From Haematobia irritans (Eukaryota; Arthropoda; Insecta; Diptera; Muscidae): DNA of 64,000 nucleotides. Position numbers and translations under genes: made by a program. Of this stretch, positions 32,853 to 45,400 are shown piece by piece (the stretch's first letter is position 1; every line of letters starts with the position of its first letter). The notes below the pieces were generated by a model. That model saw only the letters and a program-made list of their open reading frames with translations, ran no database searches and was not told the DNA's origin. Location of the stretch: NCBI RefSeq assembly GCF_050003625.1, contig NC_134400.1, forward strand, positions 195,065,918-195,129,917, written 5' to 3'.

Positions 32853-32887
32853 CCCAGCAAAAAAGGCGCCGCCAAAAAAGTAGTGAA
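32853..32887 (+). mobile_element. Terminal fragment of the CCCAGC MITE
   Basis: CCCAGCAAAAAAGGCGCCGC then CAAAAAAGTAGTGAA matches the left end at 20577. The rest of the element is missing and a 29-bp array follows at once. Confidence 0.65.
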
Positions 32888-33912
32888 ATTTTTTTCAAAA
32901 TTTTCTATAGAAATGAAATTTTGAAAAAATTTCTATAGAAATGAAATTTTGAAAAAAATTTCTATAGATATAAAAATTTTGACAAAATTTTCTATAGAAA
33001 TAAAATTTTGACAAAATTTTCTATAAAAATAAAATTTTGACAAAATTTTCTATAGAAATAAAATTTTGACAAAATTTTCTATACAAATAAAATTTTGACA
33101 AAATTTTCTATAGAAATAAAATTTTGACAAAATTTTCTATGAAAATAAAATGTTGACAAAATTTTCTATAGCAATAAAATTTTGACTAAATTTTCTATAG
33201 CAATAAAATTTTGACTAAATTTTCTATAGAAATAAAATTTTGACAAAATTTTCTATAGCAATAAAATTTTGACAAAATTTTCTATAGAAAGAAAATTTTG
33301 ACAAAAATTTTCTATAGAAAGAAAGTAGTGAAAGTGTCAAAATTTTTTTCAAAATTTTCTATAGAAATGAAATTTTGAAAAAAATTTCTATAGATTTAAA
33401 AATTTTGACAAAATTTTCTATAGAATAAAATTTTGACAAAATTTTCTATAGAAATAAAATTTTGACAAAATTTTCTATAGAAATAAAATTTTGACAAAGT
33501 GTTCTATAGAAATAAAATTTGAAAAAATTTTCTATAGAAATAAAATATTGACAAAATTTTCTATAGACATAAAATTATGACAAAATTTTCTATAGAAATA
33601 AAATTTTGACAAAATTTTCTATAGAAATAAAATTTGAGAAAATTGTCTATAGAAATAAAATTTGAAAAAATCTTCTATAATATTAAAATTTTCAAAAAAA
33701 TTCTGTAAATAGATTGCAAATAAATAAGTTTGGAAAAAATTAAAATAGAAAATTTTGACAAAATTTTCTATCAAAATTATAATTTTGAAACAAATTTCTA
33801 TAGAAATAATATTTTGACCAAATTTTCTATAGAAATAAAATTTTGACAAAATTTTCTATAGAAATAAAATTTTAACAAAATTTTCTATAGAAAGAAAATT
33901 TGGACAAAAATT
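32888..33912 (-). repeat. 29-bp array, minus orientation
   Basis: About 35 units, several near consensus. A block starting AGTAGTGAA recurs at about 33324 (GAAAGTAGTGAAAGTGTC), so the MITE-end fragment seems to have been co-duplicated with array units. Confidence 0.9.
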
Positions 33913-35870
33913 TTTATAGAAATAATAATAATCTTACATATATGATAAATTATTTGTTTCGGTGTATTTTGGGTATACCACCACGGTTGCCACAGTTGGT
34001 AGATTTTTTTTCAAATTGGTAAAATTTTTCATGTTGTGCTAGCTTTTGCAAATTATTTCTCTCCAACTAAGAGATACTTCACAAATTTTCTATAGAACTA
34101 AAATTTTGACAAATATTTTCTATAGTAATAAAATTTTGAAAATTTTTTCGATAGAAATAAAATTTTGACAAATTTTTCTATAGGAGTAACATTTTGACAA
34201 ATTTTTTTATAGAAATAAAATTTTGAAAAATTTTTGTGTAGAAATAAAATTTTGACAAGACTTTCTATAAAAATTTAACTTTGTCAAAAATTTCTATAGA
34301 AATAAAATTATTACAAAATTTTCTATAGCAATACATTTTTAAAGAGATTGCAAATAAATAAGTTTGGGAAAAATTAAAATAGAAAATTTTGACAAAATTC
34401 TCTATAAAAATTATAATTTGAAACAAATTTCTATAGAAATAACATTTTGACCAAATTTTCTATAGAAATAAAATTTTAACAAAATTTTCTATAGAAAGAA
34501 AATTTTGACAAAAATTTTCTATAGAAGAAAATTTTGACAAAAATGTTTATAGAAATAATAATAATCTTACATATATGATTAATTATTTTTTTCAGTGTAT
34601 TTTGGGTATACCACCACGGTTTCCACAGTTGATAGTTTTTTTTTCTAATTGGTAGAATTTTTGATGTTGTGCTAGCTTTTGCACCGGGAGCCACCGTGGT
34701 GCAATGGTTAGCATGCCCGCCTTGCATACACAAGCTCGTGGGTTCGATTCCTGCTACGACCGAACACCAAAAAGTTTTTCAGCGGTGGATTATCCCACCT
34801 CAGTAATGCTGGTGACATTTCTGAGGGTTACAAAGCTTCTCTAAGTGGTTTCACTGCAATGTGTAACGCCGTTCGGATTCGGCTATAAAAAGGAGATCCC
34901 TTGTCATTGAACTTAACATGGAATCGGGCAGCACTCAGTGATAAGAGAGAAGTTCACCACTGTTGTATCACAATGGACTGAATAGTCTAAGTGAGCCTGA
35001 TACATCGGGCTGCCACATAACCTAACCTAACCTAACCTAGCTTTTGCAAATTATTCCTCTCCAACTAAGAGATACTTCACAAATTTTCTATAGAACTAAA
35101 ATTTTGACAAATATTTTCTATAGTAATAAAATTTTGAAAATTTTTTCGATAGAAATAAAATTTTGACAAATTTTTCTATAGAAATAAAATTTGAAAAATT
35201 GTCTATAGAAATAAAATTTGAAAAAATCTTCTATAATATTAAAATTTTCAAAAAAATATCTGTAAATAGATTGCAAATAAATAAGTTTGGAAAAAAATTA
35301 AAATAGAAAATTTTGACAAAATTTTCTATAAATATTATAATTTTGAAACAAATTTCTATAGAAATAACATTTTGACCAAATTTTCTATAGAAATAACATT
35401 TTGACCAAATTTTCTATAGAAAGAAAATTTTAACAAAATTTTCTATAGAAAGAAAATTTTGACAAACATTTTGATAGAAATAATAATAATCTTACATATA
35501 TGATTAATTATTTTTTTTTTCAGTGTATTTTGCCACAGTTGGTAAATTTTTTTTTTTCTAATTGGTAGAATTTTTAATGTTGTGCTAGCTTTTGCAAATT
35601 ATTTCTCTCCAACTAAGAGATACTTCACAAATTTTAATATTTTGACAAATATTTTCTATAAAAAATAAAATATTCACAAATTTTTCTATAGTAATAAAAT
35701 TTTGACAAATTTTTTAATAGGAATAAAATTTTGACAAATTTTTCTATAGAAATAAAATTTTGACAAAATTTTTTATAGAATCAAAATGTGAACAAAATTT
35801 TCTATAGAAATAAAATGTGAACAAAAGTTTCTATATTAAGAAAATATTAAATAGATTACAAATAAATGAG
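33913..35870 (-). repeat. Segmental triplication of array plus boundary sequence
   Basis: Three copies carry AATAATAATAATCTTACATA (about 33921, 34554, 35478), a ACCACGGTTGCCACAGTTGG-type boundary in two of them, and GTGCTAGCTTTTGCAAATTA (34041, 34670, 35582). Each is followed by ATTTCTCTCCAACTAAGAG and array units. The second copy is split by a SINE. A second marker, AGATTGCAAATAAATAAGTT, recurs with it at 33712, 34344 and 35268, and as a diverged form near 35850. Confidence 0.85.
34684..35037 (+). mobile_element. tRNA-derived SINE with 12-bp target duplication
   Basis: Best-preserved copy. It runs from CCGGGAGCCACCGTGGTGCA to a tail of (CCTAA)n and has clear A- and B-boxes (GGTTCGATTCC). 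CTAGCTTTTGCA flanks it (34672-34683, 35038-35049). The other two copies of the surrounding segment lack the SINE, so they act as empty sites. Confidence 0.95.
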
Positions 35871-35924
35871 CTTGAAAAAAATGAAAATAGAACATTTTGA
35901 CAAAAATTTGTATAGAAAAATTTA

Positions 35925-36232
35925 GAAAAAAAATTTCCTATAGAAAATTTTGTCAAAATTTCTATAGAAAATTTTGTCAAAATTTCATTTCTATAGAAAA
36001 TTTTGTCAAAATTGTATTTCTATAAAAAAAATTGTCAAAATGTTATTTCTATAGAAAATTTTGTCAAAATTTCATTTCTATAGAAAATTTTGTCAAAATT
36101 GTATTTCTATAGAAAATTTTGTCAAAATTGTATTTCTATAGAAAATTTTGTCAAAATGTTATTTCATAAATTTCTATAGAAAATTTTTGTCAAAATTTTA
36201 TTTCTATACAAAATGTTGTCAAAATTTTATTT
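35925..36232 (+). repeat. 29-bp array, plus orientation
   Basis: About ten units. The orientation flips between 35870 and 35930 with no clear intervening element (AAAATTTAGAAAAAAAATTT). Confidence 0.88.
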
Positions 36233-37170
36233 TGGCCATCCTGTATACTACCATAGTATTTGTCTGATTCAGATTTCTCATACAAATTCTTTTATTTTTC
36301 TTTTTTTTTTCTTTGGGTCTATCGAGTTACACCAACAAACGCAGCAACGGTATTTGCATTTAGTGTTTATAGCGTCCATCAGTACTTAGTTTTAAATTTA
36401 AATTTGTTTTATAATCGTTTTGTTTCTATGAAATTTTCTTCATTATCATAAACGTCACAAAAAGAATTCGATAGCAGGTCACAATGTCAATGTTCCTTCC
36501 AAAGATCATTATCAAGGGGATTGATTATAGGGTAAAAAAATGGGCAAAATGAAGTACGTCAATGGAGTAGTCTAAATAGAAAATACCAAAAATTAATACA
36601 TTTTAAAGGTTTCGATTTATTGTTAAAATGTGAAAGCGTTGGCTTTAAGCTGTGGCATTTTCCGCCACAGCCCGGTATGCAACTCTAGGGAAAATTTCGT
36701 TTGAGTACCGATAATGCAGTTTTGTTGTGTATTTCTTATGGGTATAAACAGTAGACAGTCGGTAATAACGTCTCACTGAATTTTCTTTAGCCAATGTGAC
36801 AATGTGCCAAATAGCAATTACCGAAATATCGTTCATTTCGAGGCAACTCAAAATTCCACTAAAAACAATAAGTTCGTAAATAACAACACGAAGCACTGAA
36901 AATTATCTGATTCTCTGAGTCGTTGTTATCGACATTTTACATTTGTTCACCCTTTAATGATTTAGTACCTTTTGTGTAGACATTTTTGAGCCGATAGCAG
37001 ATTTATGGTACAATAATTTTGACAGAATATTTTGAGAAACTCTTTAACAAACACATTTGCTAATAATCGTTTGCAAATTTGGCAAAACAGACAAGTTCAT
37101 GTGGGAAGAAAATCTCGATTTTATAAAAGCCATGGTCAAAAACACGATTTTATTGAATTTAAAGAATGTT
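36233..37170. other. Low-copy region with a TATCGAT-family relic
   Basis: Between 36640 and 36800 the minus strand carries GAGACGTTATTACCGACTGT, CCATAAGAAATACACAAC and GTTGCATACCGGGCTGTGG, shared with relics at 57630 and 63400. No gene was recognised. Confidence 0.5.
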
Positions 37171-37418
37171 TAATGCGCTTTACAGACTATCAGTTATTCC
37201 GGACGGAATGTCGGTGTTTGTAAGGAATCTTGCAGTGTGTCGGATCGATGCGACTTGTCGGCGATGACTAAATAATCGGTAAATGTGTTATCGATCCCAT
37301 AAACATGCAGCAGTATCGATTATGCCTTCGGACTTAACTTATATTGTGCACATCATATGGGATATGTTCGACACGAGCACTTTCGTCCGGAATAACTGAT
37401 AGTCTGTAAAGCGCATTA
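37171..37418. mobile_element. 248-bp MITE with 35-bp perfect terminal repeats
   Basis: The ends are TAATGCGCTTTACAGACTAT on the left and ATAGTCTGTAAAGCGCATTA on the right, identical for 35 bp (to TTCCGGACG). The flanking bases do not give a certain target duplication. The interior is relatively GC-rich (GTGTCGGATCGATGCGACTT) for this window, with no ORF. Confidence 0.85.
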
Positions 37419-37514
37419 GTCGCAAAAAAGCATGTGATTCTATATTACGCTTCTACATGAACAATTTCTACATAAGACGTTATCGATCGCGTACTAAAAT
37501 AATGCGAACCATTA

Positions 37515-40065
37515 AAGTCACGGTCGAAACTCGAGACAAAAAAAAAACTACCAACATTTTGAGAAAAATTTACCAAAAACTGCAAAAATATTATTTTGCA
37601 AAAATTTAGTATTGCCAAATCTTATTTCGATAACAAATTTTGTCAAAATTTTATTTCTATAGAAAATTTTGTCAAAATTTTATTTTTATAGAAGATTTTG
37701 TCAAAATTTTGTTTCTATAGAAAAATGTTGTCAAATTTTTATTTTTATTCAATATTTTGTCAAAATTTTATTTTTATAGAAAATTTTGTCAAAATCGTAT
37801 TTTTATAGAAAATTTTGTCAAAATTTTATTTCTATAGAAAATAGAAATTTTATTTTCATCGAAAATTTTGTTTCTGTAGAAAATGTTGTCAAAATTTTGT
37901 TTCTGTAGAAAATTTTGTGAATACTTTATTTCTATAGAAAATTTTGTCAAAATATTATTTTTATAGAAAATTTTGTCAACATTTTATTTCGATAGAAAAT
38001 TTTATTTCTATAGAAAATGTTGTCAAAATTTTATTTCTATAGAAAATAGAAATTTTATTTTTATCGAAAATTTTGTTTCTGTAGAAAATGTTGTCAAATT
38101 TTTGTTTCTGTAGAAAATGTTGTCAAATTTTTATTTCTGTAGAAAATTTTGTGAATACTTTATTTCTATAGAAAATTTTGTCAACATTTTGTTTCGATGG
38201 AAAATTTTGTCAAAATTTTATTTCGATAGAAAACTTTGTTAAAATTTTAGTTCTAAAGAAAATTTTGTCAAAATTTTATTTTTATAGAAAATTTTGTCAA
38301 AATCGTATTTTTATAGAAAATTTAGTCAAAATTGTATTTTTATAGAAAATTTTGTCAAAATTTTATTTTATAGAAATTTTATTTCTCTAGAAAATAGAAA
38401 TTTTATTTTCATCGAAAATTTTGTTTCTGTAGAAAATTTTGTGAATACTTTATTTCTATAGAAAATTTTGTAAAAATTTTATTTCGATAGAAAATTTTGT
38501 TAAAATTTTAGTTCTATAGAAAATTTTGTCAAAATTTTATTTTTATAGAAAATTTTGTCAAAATTTTGTTTATATGGAAAAATGTTGTCAAATTTTTATT
38601 TTTATTCAAAATTTTGTCCAAATTTTATTTTATAGAAAATTTTGGCAAATTTGAATTTTTATAGAAAATTTTGTCCAAATTTTATTTTTATAGAAAATTT
38701 TGTCAAAATTTCATTTCTATAGAAAATTTTGTTAAAATTTTAGTTCTATAGAAAATTTTGTCAAAATTTTATTTTTATAGAAAATTTTGTCAAAATTTTG
38801 TTTCTACAGAAAAGTGTTGTCAAATTTTTATTTTTATTCAAAATTTTGTCCAAATTTTATTTTCATCGAAAATTTTGTTTCTGTAGAAAATGTTGTCAAA
38901 GTGTTGTTTCTGTAGAAAATTTTGTGAATACTTTATTTCTATAGAAAATTTTGTCAAAATTTTATTTCGATAGAAAATTTTGTTAAAATTTTAGTTCTAT
39001 AGAAAATTTTGTCAAAATTTTATTTTTATAGAAAATTTTGTAAAATTTTTATTCAAAATTTTGTCAAAATTTTATTTTTATAGAAAATTTTGTCCAAATT
39101 TTATTTTTATAGAAAATTTTGTCAAAATTTTGTTTCTACAGAAAAGTGTTGTCAAATTTTTATTTTTATTCAAAATTTTGTCCAAATTTTATTTTTATAG
39201 AAAATTTTGTCAAAATTGTATTTTTATAGAAAATTTTGTCCAAATTTTATTTTTATAGAAAATTTTGTCAAAATTTTATTTCTATAGAAAATAGAAATTT
39301 TATTTTCATCGAAAATTTTGTTTCTGTAGAAAATGTTGTCAAAATTTTGTTTCTGTAGAAAATTTTGTGAATACTTTATTTCTATAGAAAATTTTGTCAA
39401 AATTTTATTTTTATAGAAAATTTTGTCAATTTTTTTTCTATAGAAAAATGTAAAATTTTTATTTTTATTCAAAATTTTGTCAAAATTTTATTTTTTTAGA
39501 AAATTTTGTCAAAATTTTATTTCTATAGAAAATTTTGTCAAAATTTTATTTCTATGGAAAATTTTGTTAAAATTTTAGTTCTATAGAAAATTTTGTCAAA
39601 ATTTTATTTCGATAGAAAATTTTGTTAAAATTTTAGTTCTATAGAAAATTTTGTCAAAATTTTATTTTTATAGAAAATTTTGTCAAATTTTTATTTTTAT
39701 TCAAAATTTGTCAAAATTTTATTTTTATAGAAAATTTTGTCCAAATTTTATTTTTATAGAAAATTTTGTCAAAATTTTATTTCTATAGAAAATAGAAATT
39801 TTATTTTCATCGAAAATTTTGTTTCTGTAGAAAATGTTGTCAAAATTTTGTTTCTGTAGAAAATTTTGTGAAAATTTTATTTCTATAGAAATTTTTTTTC
39901 AAAATTTTATTTCTATAGCAAATTTTATCAAAATTTTATTTTTATAGAAAATTTTGTCAAAATTTTGTTTTTTATAGAAAATTTTGTCTAAATTTTATTT
40001 TTTATAAATTTTTATTTATATAGAAAATTTTGTGAAAATTTTATTTCTATAGAAAATTTAGAGGT
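37515..40065 (+). repeat. Array head plus 29-bp array with higher-order repeat
   Basis: The head at 37517-37620 (GTCACGGTCGAAACTCGAGA, ACTACCAACATTTTGAG, ATTTACCAAAAACTG) leads into about 80 units. The marker AAAATAGAAATTTTATTTTC, with ATCGAAAATTTTGTTTCTGT, recurs near 37841, 38043, 38390, 39288 and 39787 (a partial one near 38860). This gives an irregular higher-order unit of 200-500 bp. Confidence 0.9.
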
Positions 40066-41755
40066 GCTCTTGACAATAATCTTCCAACGGAATTTTTGTT
40101 GAAATTAGTTAAAAATACTTTTTCGCTCCAAAAAATACCTTTTTTGTACTTTCTTAAAAATTGTATTTTCCATCCCTGTTTTTCACACAAAAAATACATT
40201 CATAAACTGTATTATCGATACAAAGCAAGCATTTTCGTAATAAAGCACTAAATTCGTAATTCAGTAGTGGAAACCTGTAAGCACTGCCTTAAAAAAAGTA
40301 AACAATCGGGAACAAAAAGTAAACAATCGATAACAACATGGGTAACAGAGATTCCGTTAGAGGTACATGCCGGACTTTAAACTCGGTACGCAGCTTTAAC
40401 GAAAATTCTGCTTCTCAAAGGAAATGCATAGGCACTAGCGAAGATTCCGTGACATTGTTATTGACTGTTTACATGTTCTCACATGTATGTTTTAGGACGC
40501 TAACCCTAAAACATACATTGGCACTTTTGCTAAATTGTTGTTAGGTCGATATTACCGAATGTTTACATTTTGCTCCCTTAAGAAGCAAATGATAAACAAA
40601 ATATCCCTTAGAGGTACAGAAAGAAGAAATAACAATATAAACTGTATTGTCGACATGTAAAAAGGAATCTACATACCGCGGATTTAGAAAGCATTTGCGA
40701 TAACTGCAGATGGCAAATATGTGAACATTGTTGTGTTAAAAATTTCCTCAGCCAAAGAACTTAGTACCGTCGTCCATGTGAGTTTTGTACGATTGCTCAT
40801 ACTTTCTTTGATTGCTTTATCATTTGGTATTTTCTTGTTTTTTCTTTCTTACTAACAATTGAAAGACTACCTGTTTGGACTTTGGTCATTATTGCCAATA
40901 AAGTGGCAAAATTGGTATATGCTACGTCACAAAATGCCCATAACCTACTGAAGAAATGGCTAACGTGCTACTTTTTAAATACAAACGAATAATGATAATT
41001 TTTATCTCTGAAGAAAACAATGAAATTTATATTATTTTATTGATTGAGAACAATTTAACTGTTTTACTTTACTTTTAAAATTTAGTCAGATTTTTGGTTT
41101 GTGTATTAATCATCATCAGAGGTTGATCACAGTTGGGAAATAGTTTGGAAATTTATATATTTCGATTGTAGACTGTGATTGAAATATCAAAACGTTTGTA
41201 GGATTTTTTAGAAAACAAACAAATTACTCATGTATATTCTAAGAGAGAAGCCGAAAGATTTTTACCGACGATCGACTGTTGTTAAGTAGCAACTGCCCCA
41301 ATGGGTATTTATATATTGTAAATTTAATCGAAAGATATTCCCATTTATAGCCAGGTATGTTGCTCATGTGAATAGTTTTGTATTACCTGTCGATAAGGCA
41401 GGCGATAACTTCATTAATTACACTACCTAAATGCTAATTCATTTCTTATGGATAGCGAAAATGGATTACCATAATAACGATATGATAGAACTGTATTATT
41501 GGCAACAGAGCGTTTTCATAAGAAAAATTCTAAACAATTGAAACACCGTATAAACAACAATTTCTCTAGCAAAAGTTTCTTTAGATTCCTTATTGACTCG
41601 CATAAGCCCATTATGCAGCTTTTGAGAAAATTACTTTTATTTGCCAATAATACAGTTTCGCCATCTATTTCTTGTAGGGGAGTGGAAATTTCGTTAGAGA
41701 TGCATATCCGTAAAACTGCATTATCGATAACAGAAAATGTAAATAGTCGACAACA
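40066..41755. other. Low-copy region rich in TATCGAT-family relics
   Basis: Motifs of the dispersed family occur at 40210 (ATTATCGATAC), 40440-40480 (GATTCCGTGACATTGTTATT, CTGTTTACATG), 40555-40580 and 41690-41755 (GCATTATCGATAACAGAAAA). ORFs here are short and look accidental. No gene was recognised. Confidence 0.45.
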
Positions 41756-42190
41756 TTGTGATAACGAAAAAACCTCATATTGATGTATCCCTCTATATCT
41801 TACAATTTTCTAAAAGCCACCGATGTCAAACAAATGGGTCGAGTCATTTTGTTATAATGGTACGTTCAAAAGTTGCGTCAAACTGATTACGTAAAACGCA
41901 TCATATTAGAAAATTACTAATAACAGTCAGGGTGATTAATTTCTTTTTATTTCTCCAAAATAGTCGATAACATCGTGATACCGAAGAAACCTCATATTGA
42001 TGTATCCCTCTATATCTTACAATTTTCTAAAAGCCACCGATGTGAAACAAATGGGTCGAGTCATTTTGTAATAATAGTACGTTCAAAAGTTGCGTCAAAC
42101 TGATTACGTAAAACGCATCATATTAGAAAATTTCTAATAAAAGTCAAGGTGATTAATTTCTTTTTATTTCTCCAAAATTTCGTCAGATTA
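41756..42190. repeat. 217-bp tandem duplication
   Basis: CCTCATATTGATGTATCCCT starts at 41773 and again at 41990. The two copies stay about 95% alike through GTCGAGTCATTTTG, AAACGCATCATATTAGAAAA and TTCTTTTTATTTCTCCAAAA. It lies outside the 29-bp arrays. From 42191 to 42486 nothing else was recognised. Confidence 0.88.
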
Positions 42191-42486
42191 CTAGTCAATA
42201 GGTGCATTAATCATCCTAATAACAGTAATTGATAAAACATCAAAAATCATACGATATTGATATGCTATGATCATATGCGTATTTAGTATAGGTCGCTTGA
42301 AAATTATGTGATTTTACGATAATCAAAAAAAAAAAAAATATATATTGATAACATTTTATTAAAACAACGTGATTTCCATAACACGATGAAGATTGATAAC
42401 ATCTCAGGGTGCGCTTACTTTAAGGTATGGCAGCATAAAATCAGCGATACCAATTTTTTTTATTGAAACAAAATTCTTCCTATCAA

Positions 42487-45400
42487 CAACAATTTTACTT
42501 CCATAGAAAATTATGTAAAAATTTTAATACAATAAAAAATTTCGTCAAAATTTTATTCCTATAGAAAATTTTTTTAAAATTTTATTTCTGCAAAAAATGT
42601 TGGAAAAAAATTTATTTCTATGGAAAATTTGGTCAAAATTTTATTTCTATAGAAAATTTTTTTTTTCCATAGAAACTATTATCAAAATTTTGTTTCTAAA
42701 GCAAAATTTTTTCTATATTTTATTTCCATAGAAAATTTTGTCAATATTTTATTTCTTTTAAAAATTTTATTTCTATAGCAAATATTGTCAAAATTTTATT
42801 TCTATAGAAAATTTTGTCAAACATTTATTTTTATAGAAAAATTTATCAACATTTTATTTCCATACAAAATTTTTATTTCTATAAAAAATTTTGTCAAAAT
42901 TTTATTCCTTTAGAAAATTTGGACAAACGTTTATTTTTATAGAAAATTTTGACAAAAATTTATTTTTATAGAAAATGTATCAATATTTTATTTCTATACA
43001 AAATTTTTATTTGTTTAGAAAATTTTGTCAAAATTTTATTTCTATAGAAAATTTTTTTGTTAAAATTTTATTTCTTTAGAAAATTTTGTCAAAATTTTAT
43101 TCCCTTAGAAAATTTGGACAAACGTTTATTTTTATAGAAAATTTTGACAAAAATTTATTTTTATAGAAAATGTATCAATATTTTATTTCTATACAAAATT
43201 TTTATTTGTTTAGAAAATTTTGTCAAAATTTTATTTCTATAGAAAATTTTATTTCTATGGATTTTTTTCAGAATTTTATTTCCATAGAAAATTTTGACAA
43301 AATTTGTAAAAATTTTATTTTCATTTTCTATAGAAAATTTTGTCAAAATTTTATGACGATAGAAAATGTTCTTTTTATAGAAAATTTTGTCAAAATTTTA
43401 TATCTTTAGAAAATTTTGTTTAAATTTTATTTCTTTAGAAAATTTGTCAAAATTTTATTTCTATAGAAAAATTTTGTCAAAATTTTATTTCTATAGAAAA
43501 TTTTGTCACAATTTAATTTCTATAGAAAATAGTTCAAAAGAAAATTTGTCAAATTTTTATTTCTATGGACTTTTTTTTCAGAATTTTATTTATATCGAAA
43601 ATTTTGACAAAATTTGTGAAAATTTAATTTTTATTTTCTATAGAAAATTTTGTCGAAATTTGTCAAAATTGTATGACGATAGAAAATTTTCTTGTTATAG
43701 AAAATTTTGTCAAAATTTTCATACCTAAACCTCGAATTATTACAAAATATGTTGACGGCATATTTGCAATAATAAAGAAAACAGACGTAGAAAGGACTCT
43801 TGACGCATTAAACTCATTCCACAGTCAAATCCAATTTACAATGGAATTAGAAAAAGACAACAAGCTGCCATATTTGGACTGCAACACATTCAGAGAGATG
43901 ATAATGATTTGAGGCTGAATTGGTAAACAATTCAGAAACAATACACAAAAATACAAAATTTTATTTCTTTAGAAATTTTTATTTCTACACAAAATTTTTA
44001 TATTTTATTTCTCCACAAAATTTTTATTCCTATAGAAAATTTTGTCAAAATTTTATTTCATTAGAAAATTTTGTCAAAATTTTATTTCTTTAGAAAATTT
44101 TGTCAAAATTTTATTTCTGTAGAAACTTTTGTCAAAATATTATTTCTATAGAAAATTTTGTCACAATGGAATTTTTTTTCAGAATTGTATTTCTATATAA
44201 AATTTTGACAAAATTTGTCAATTTTTTTTTTCGTTTTCTATAGAAAATTTTGTCAAAATTGTATGACGATAGAAAATGTTCTTTTTATAGAAAATTTTGT
44301 CAAAATTTTATATCTTTAGAAAATTTTGTCAAAATTTTATTTCTGTAGAAAATTTTGTCAAAATTTTATTTCTGTAGAAACTTTTGTCAAAATATTATTT
44401 CTATAGAAAATTTTGTCACAATTTAATTTCTATAGAAAATAGTTCAAAAGAAAATTTGTCAAAATTTTAATTCTATGGATTTTTTTTCAGAATTGTATTT
44501 CTATAGAAAATTTTGACAAAATTTGTCAAAATTTTATTTTTATTTTCTTTAGAAAATTTTGTCAAAATTTTATGACTATAGAAATGTTCTTTATATAGAA
44601 AATTTTGTTAAAATTTTATTTCTTTAGAAAATTTTGTCAAAATTTTATTTCTATAGAAAATTTTGTCAAAATTTTATTTCCATGGAAAATTCCGCCAAAT
44701 CTTATTTCTATAAAAAATGTTGTCACGTTTTTATATCTATAGAAAATTTTGTCAAAATTTTATTTCCATAGACAATTTTGTCAAAAGTTTATTTATATAG
44801 AAAATTTTTTCAGAATTATATTTCCATAGAAAACTTTGGAAATTTGTATTTCTATCAAAATAAAATTTTATGTCTGTAGAAACTTTTGTTAAAATATTAT
44901 TTCAATAGAAAATTTTGTCACAATTTAATTTCTATAGAAACTAGTTCAAAAGAAAATTTGTCAACATGTTATTTCTATGGATTTTTTCAGAATTTTATTT
45001 CTATAGAAAATTTTGACAAAATTTGTCAAAATTTTATTTTCGTTTTCTATAGAAAATTTTGCCAAAATTTTATGACGATAGAAAATGTTCTTTTTATAGA
45101 AAATTTTGTCAAAATTTTATTTCTTTAGAAAAAGTTGTCAAAAGTTTATTTTTATAGAAAATTTTATTAACATTTTTATTCTGTAGAAAATTTTGTCAAA
45201 ATATTATTTCTACAGAAAATTTTGTCAAAATTAAATACTATGGAAAATAGTTCAAAAAAAAATTGTCAAAATTTTATTTCTATGGAATTTTTTTCAGAAT
45301 TTTATTTCTATAGAAAATTTTGAAAAAAATTGTCAAAATTTTATTTTTATTTTCTATAGAAAATTTTGTCGAAATTTTATGATTATAGAAAATTTTCTTT

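Noticed and set aside
13099..35037. tRNA genes at the SINE heads
   Set aside because: A- and B-boxes are present, but the anticodon-arm region (CCTTGCATACACAAGG) gives a loop of the wrong size and the tRNA-like part continues directly into a 300-bp SINE body. They are SINE promoters, not tRNA genes.
34990..35038. Telomeric DNA (CCTAACCTAACCTAA)
   Set aside because: The run is short, lies inside a target duplication and is the tail of a SINE.
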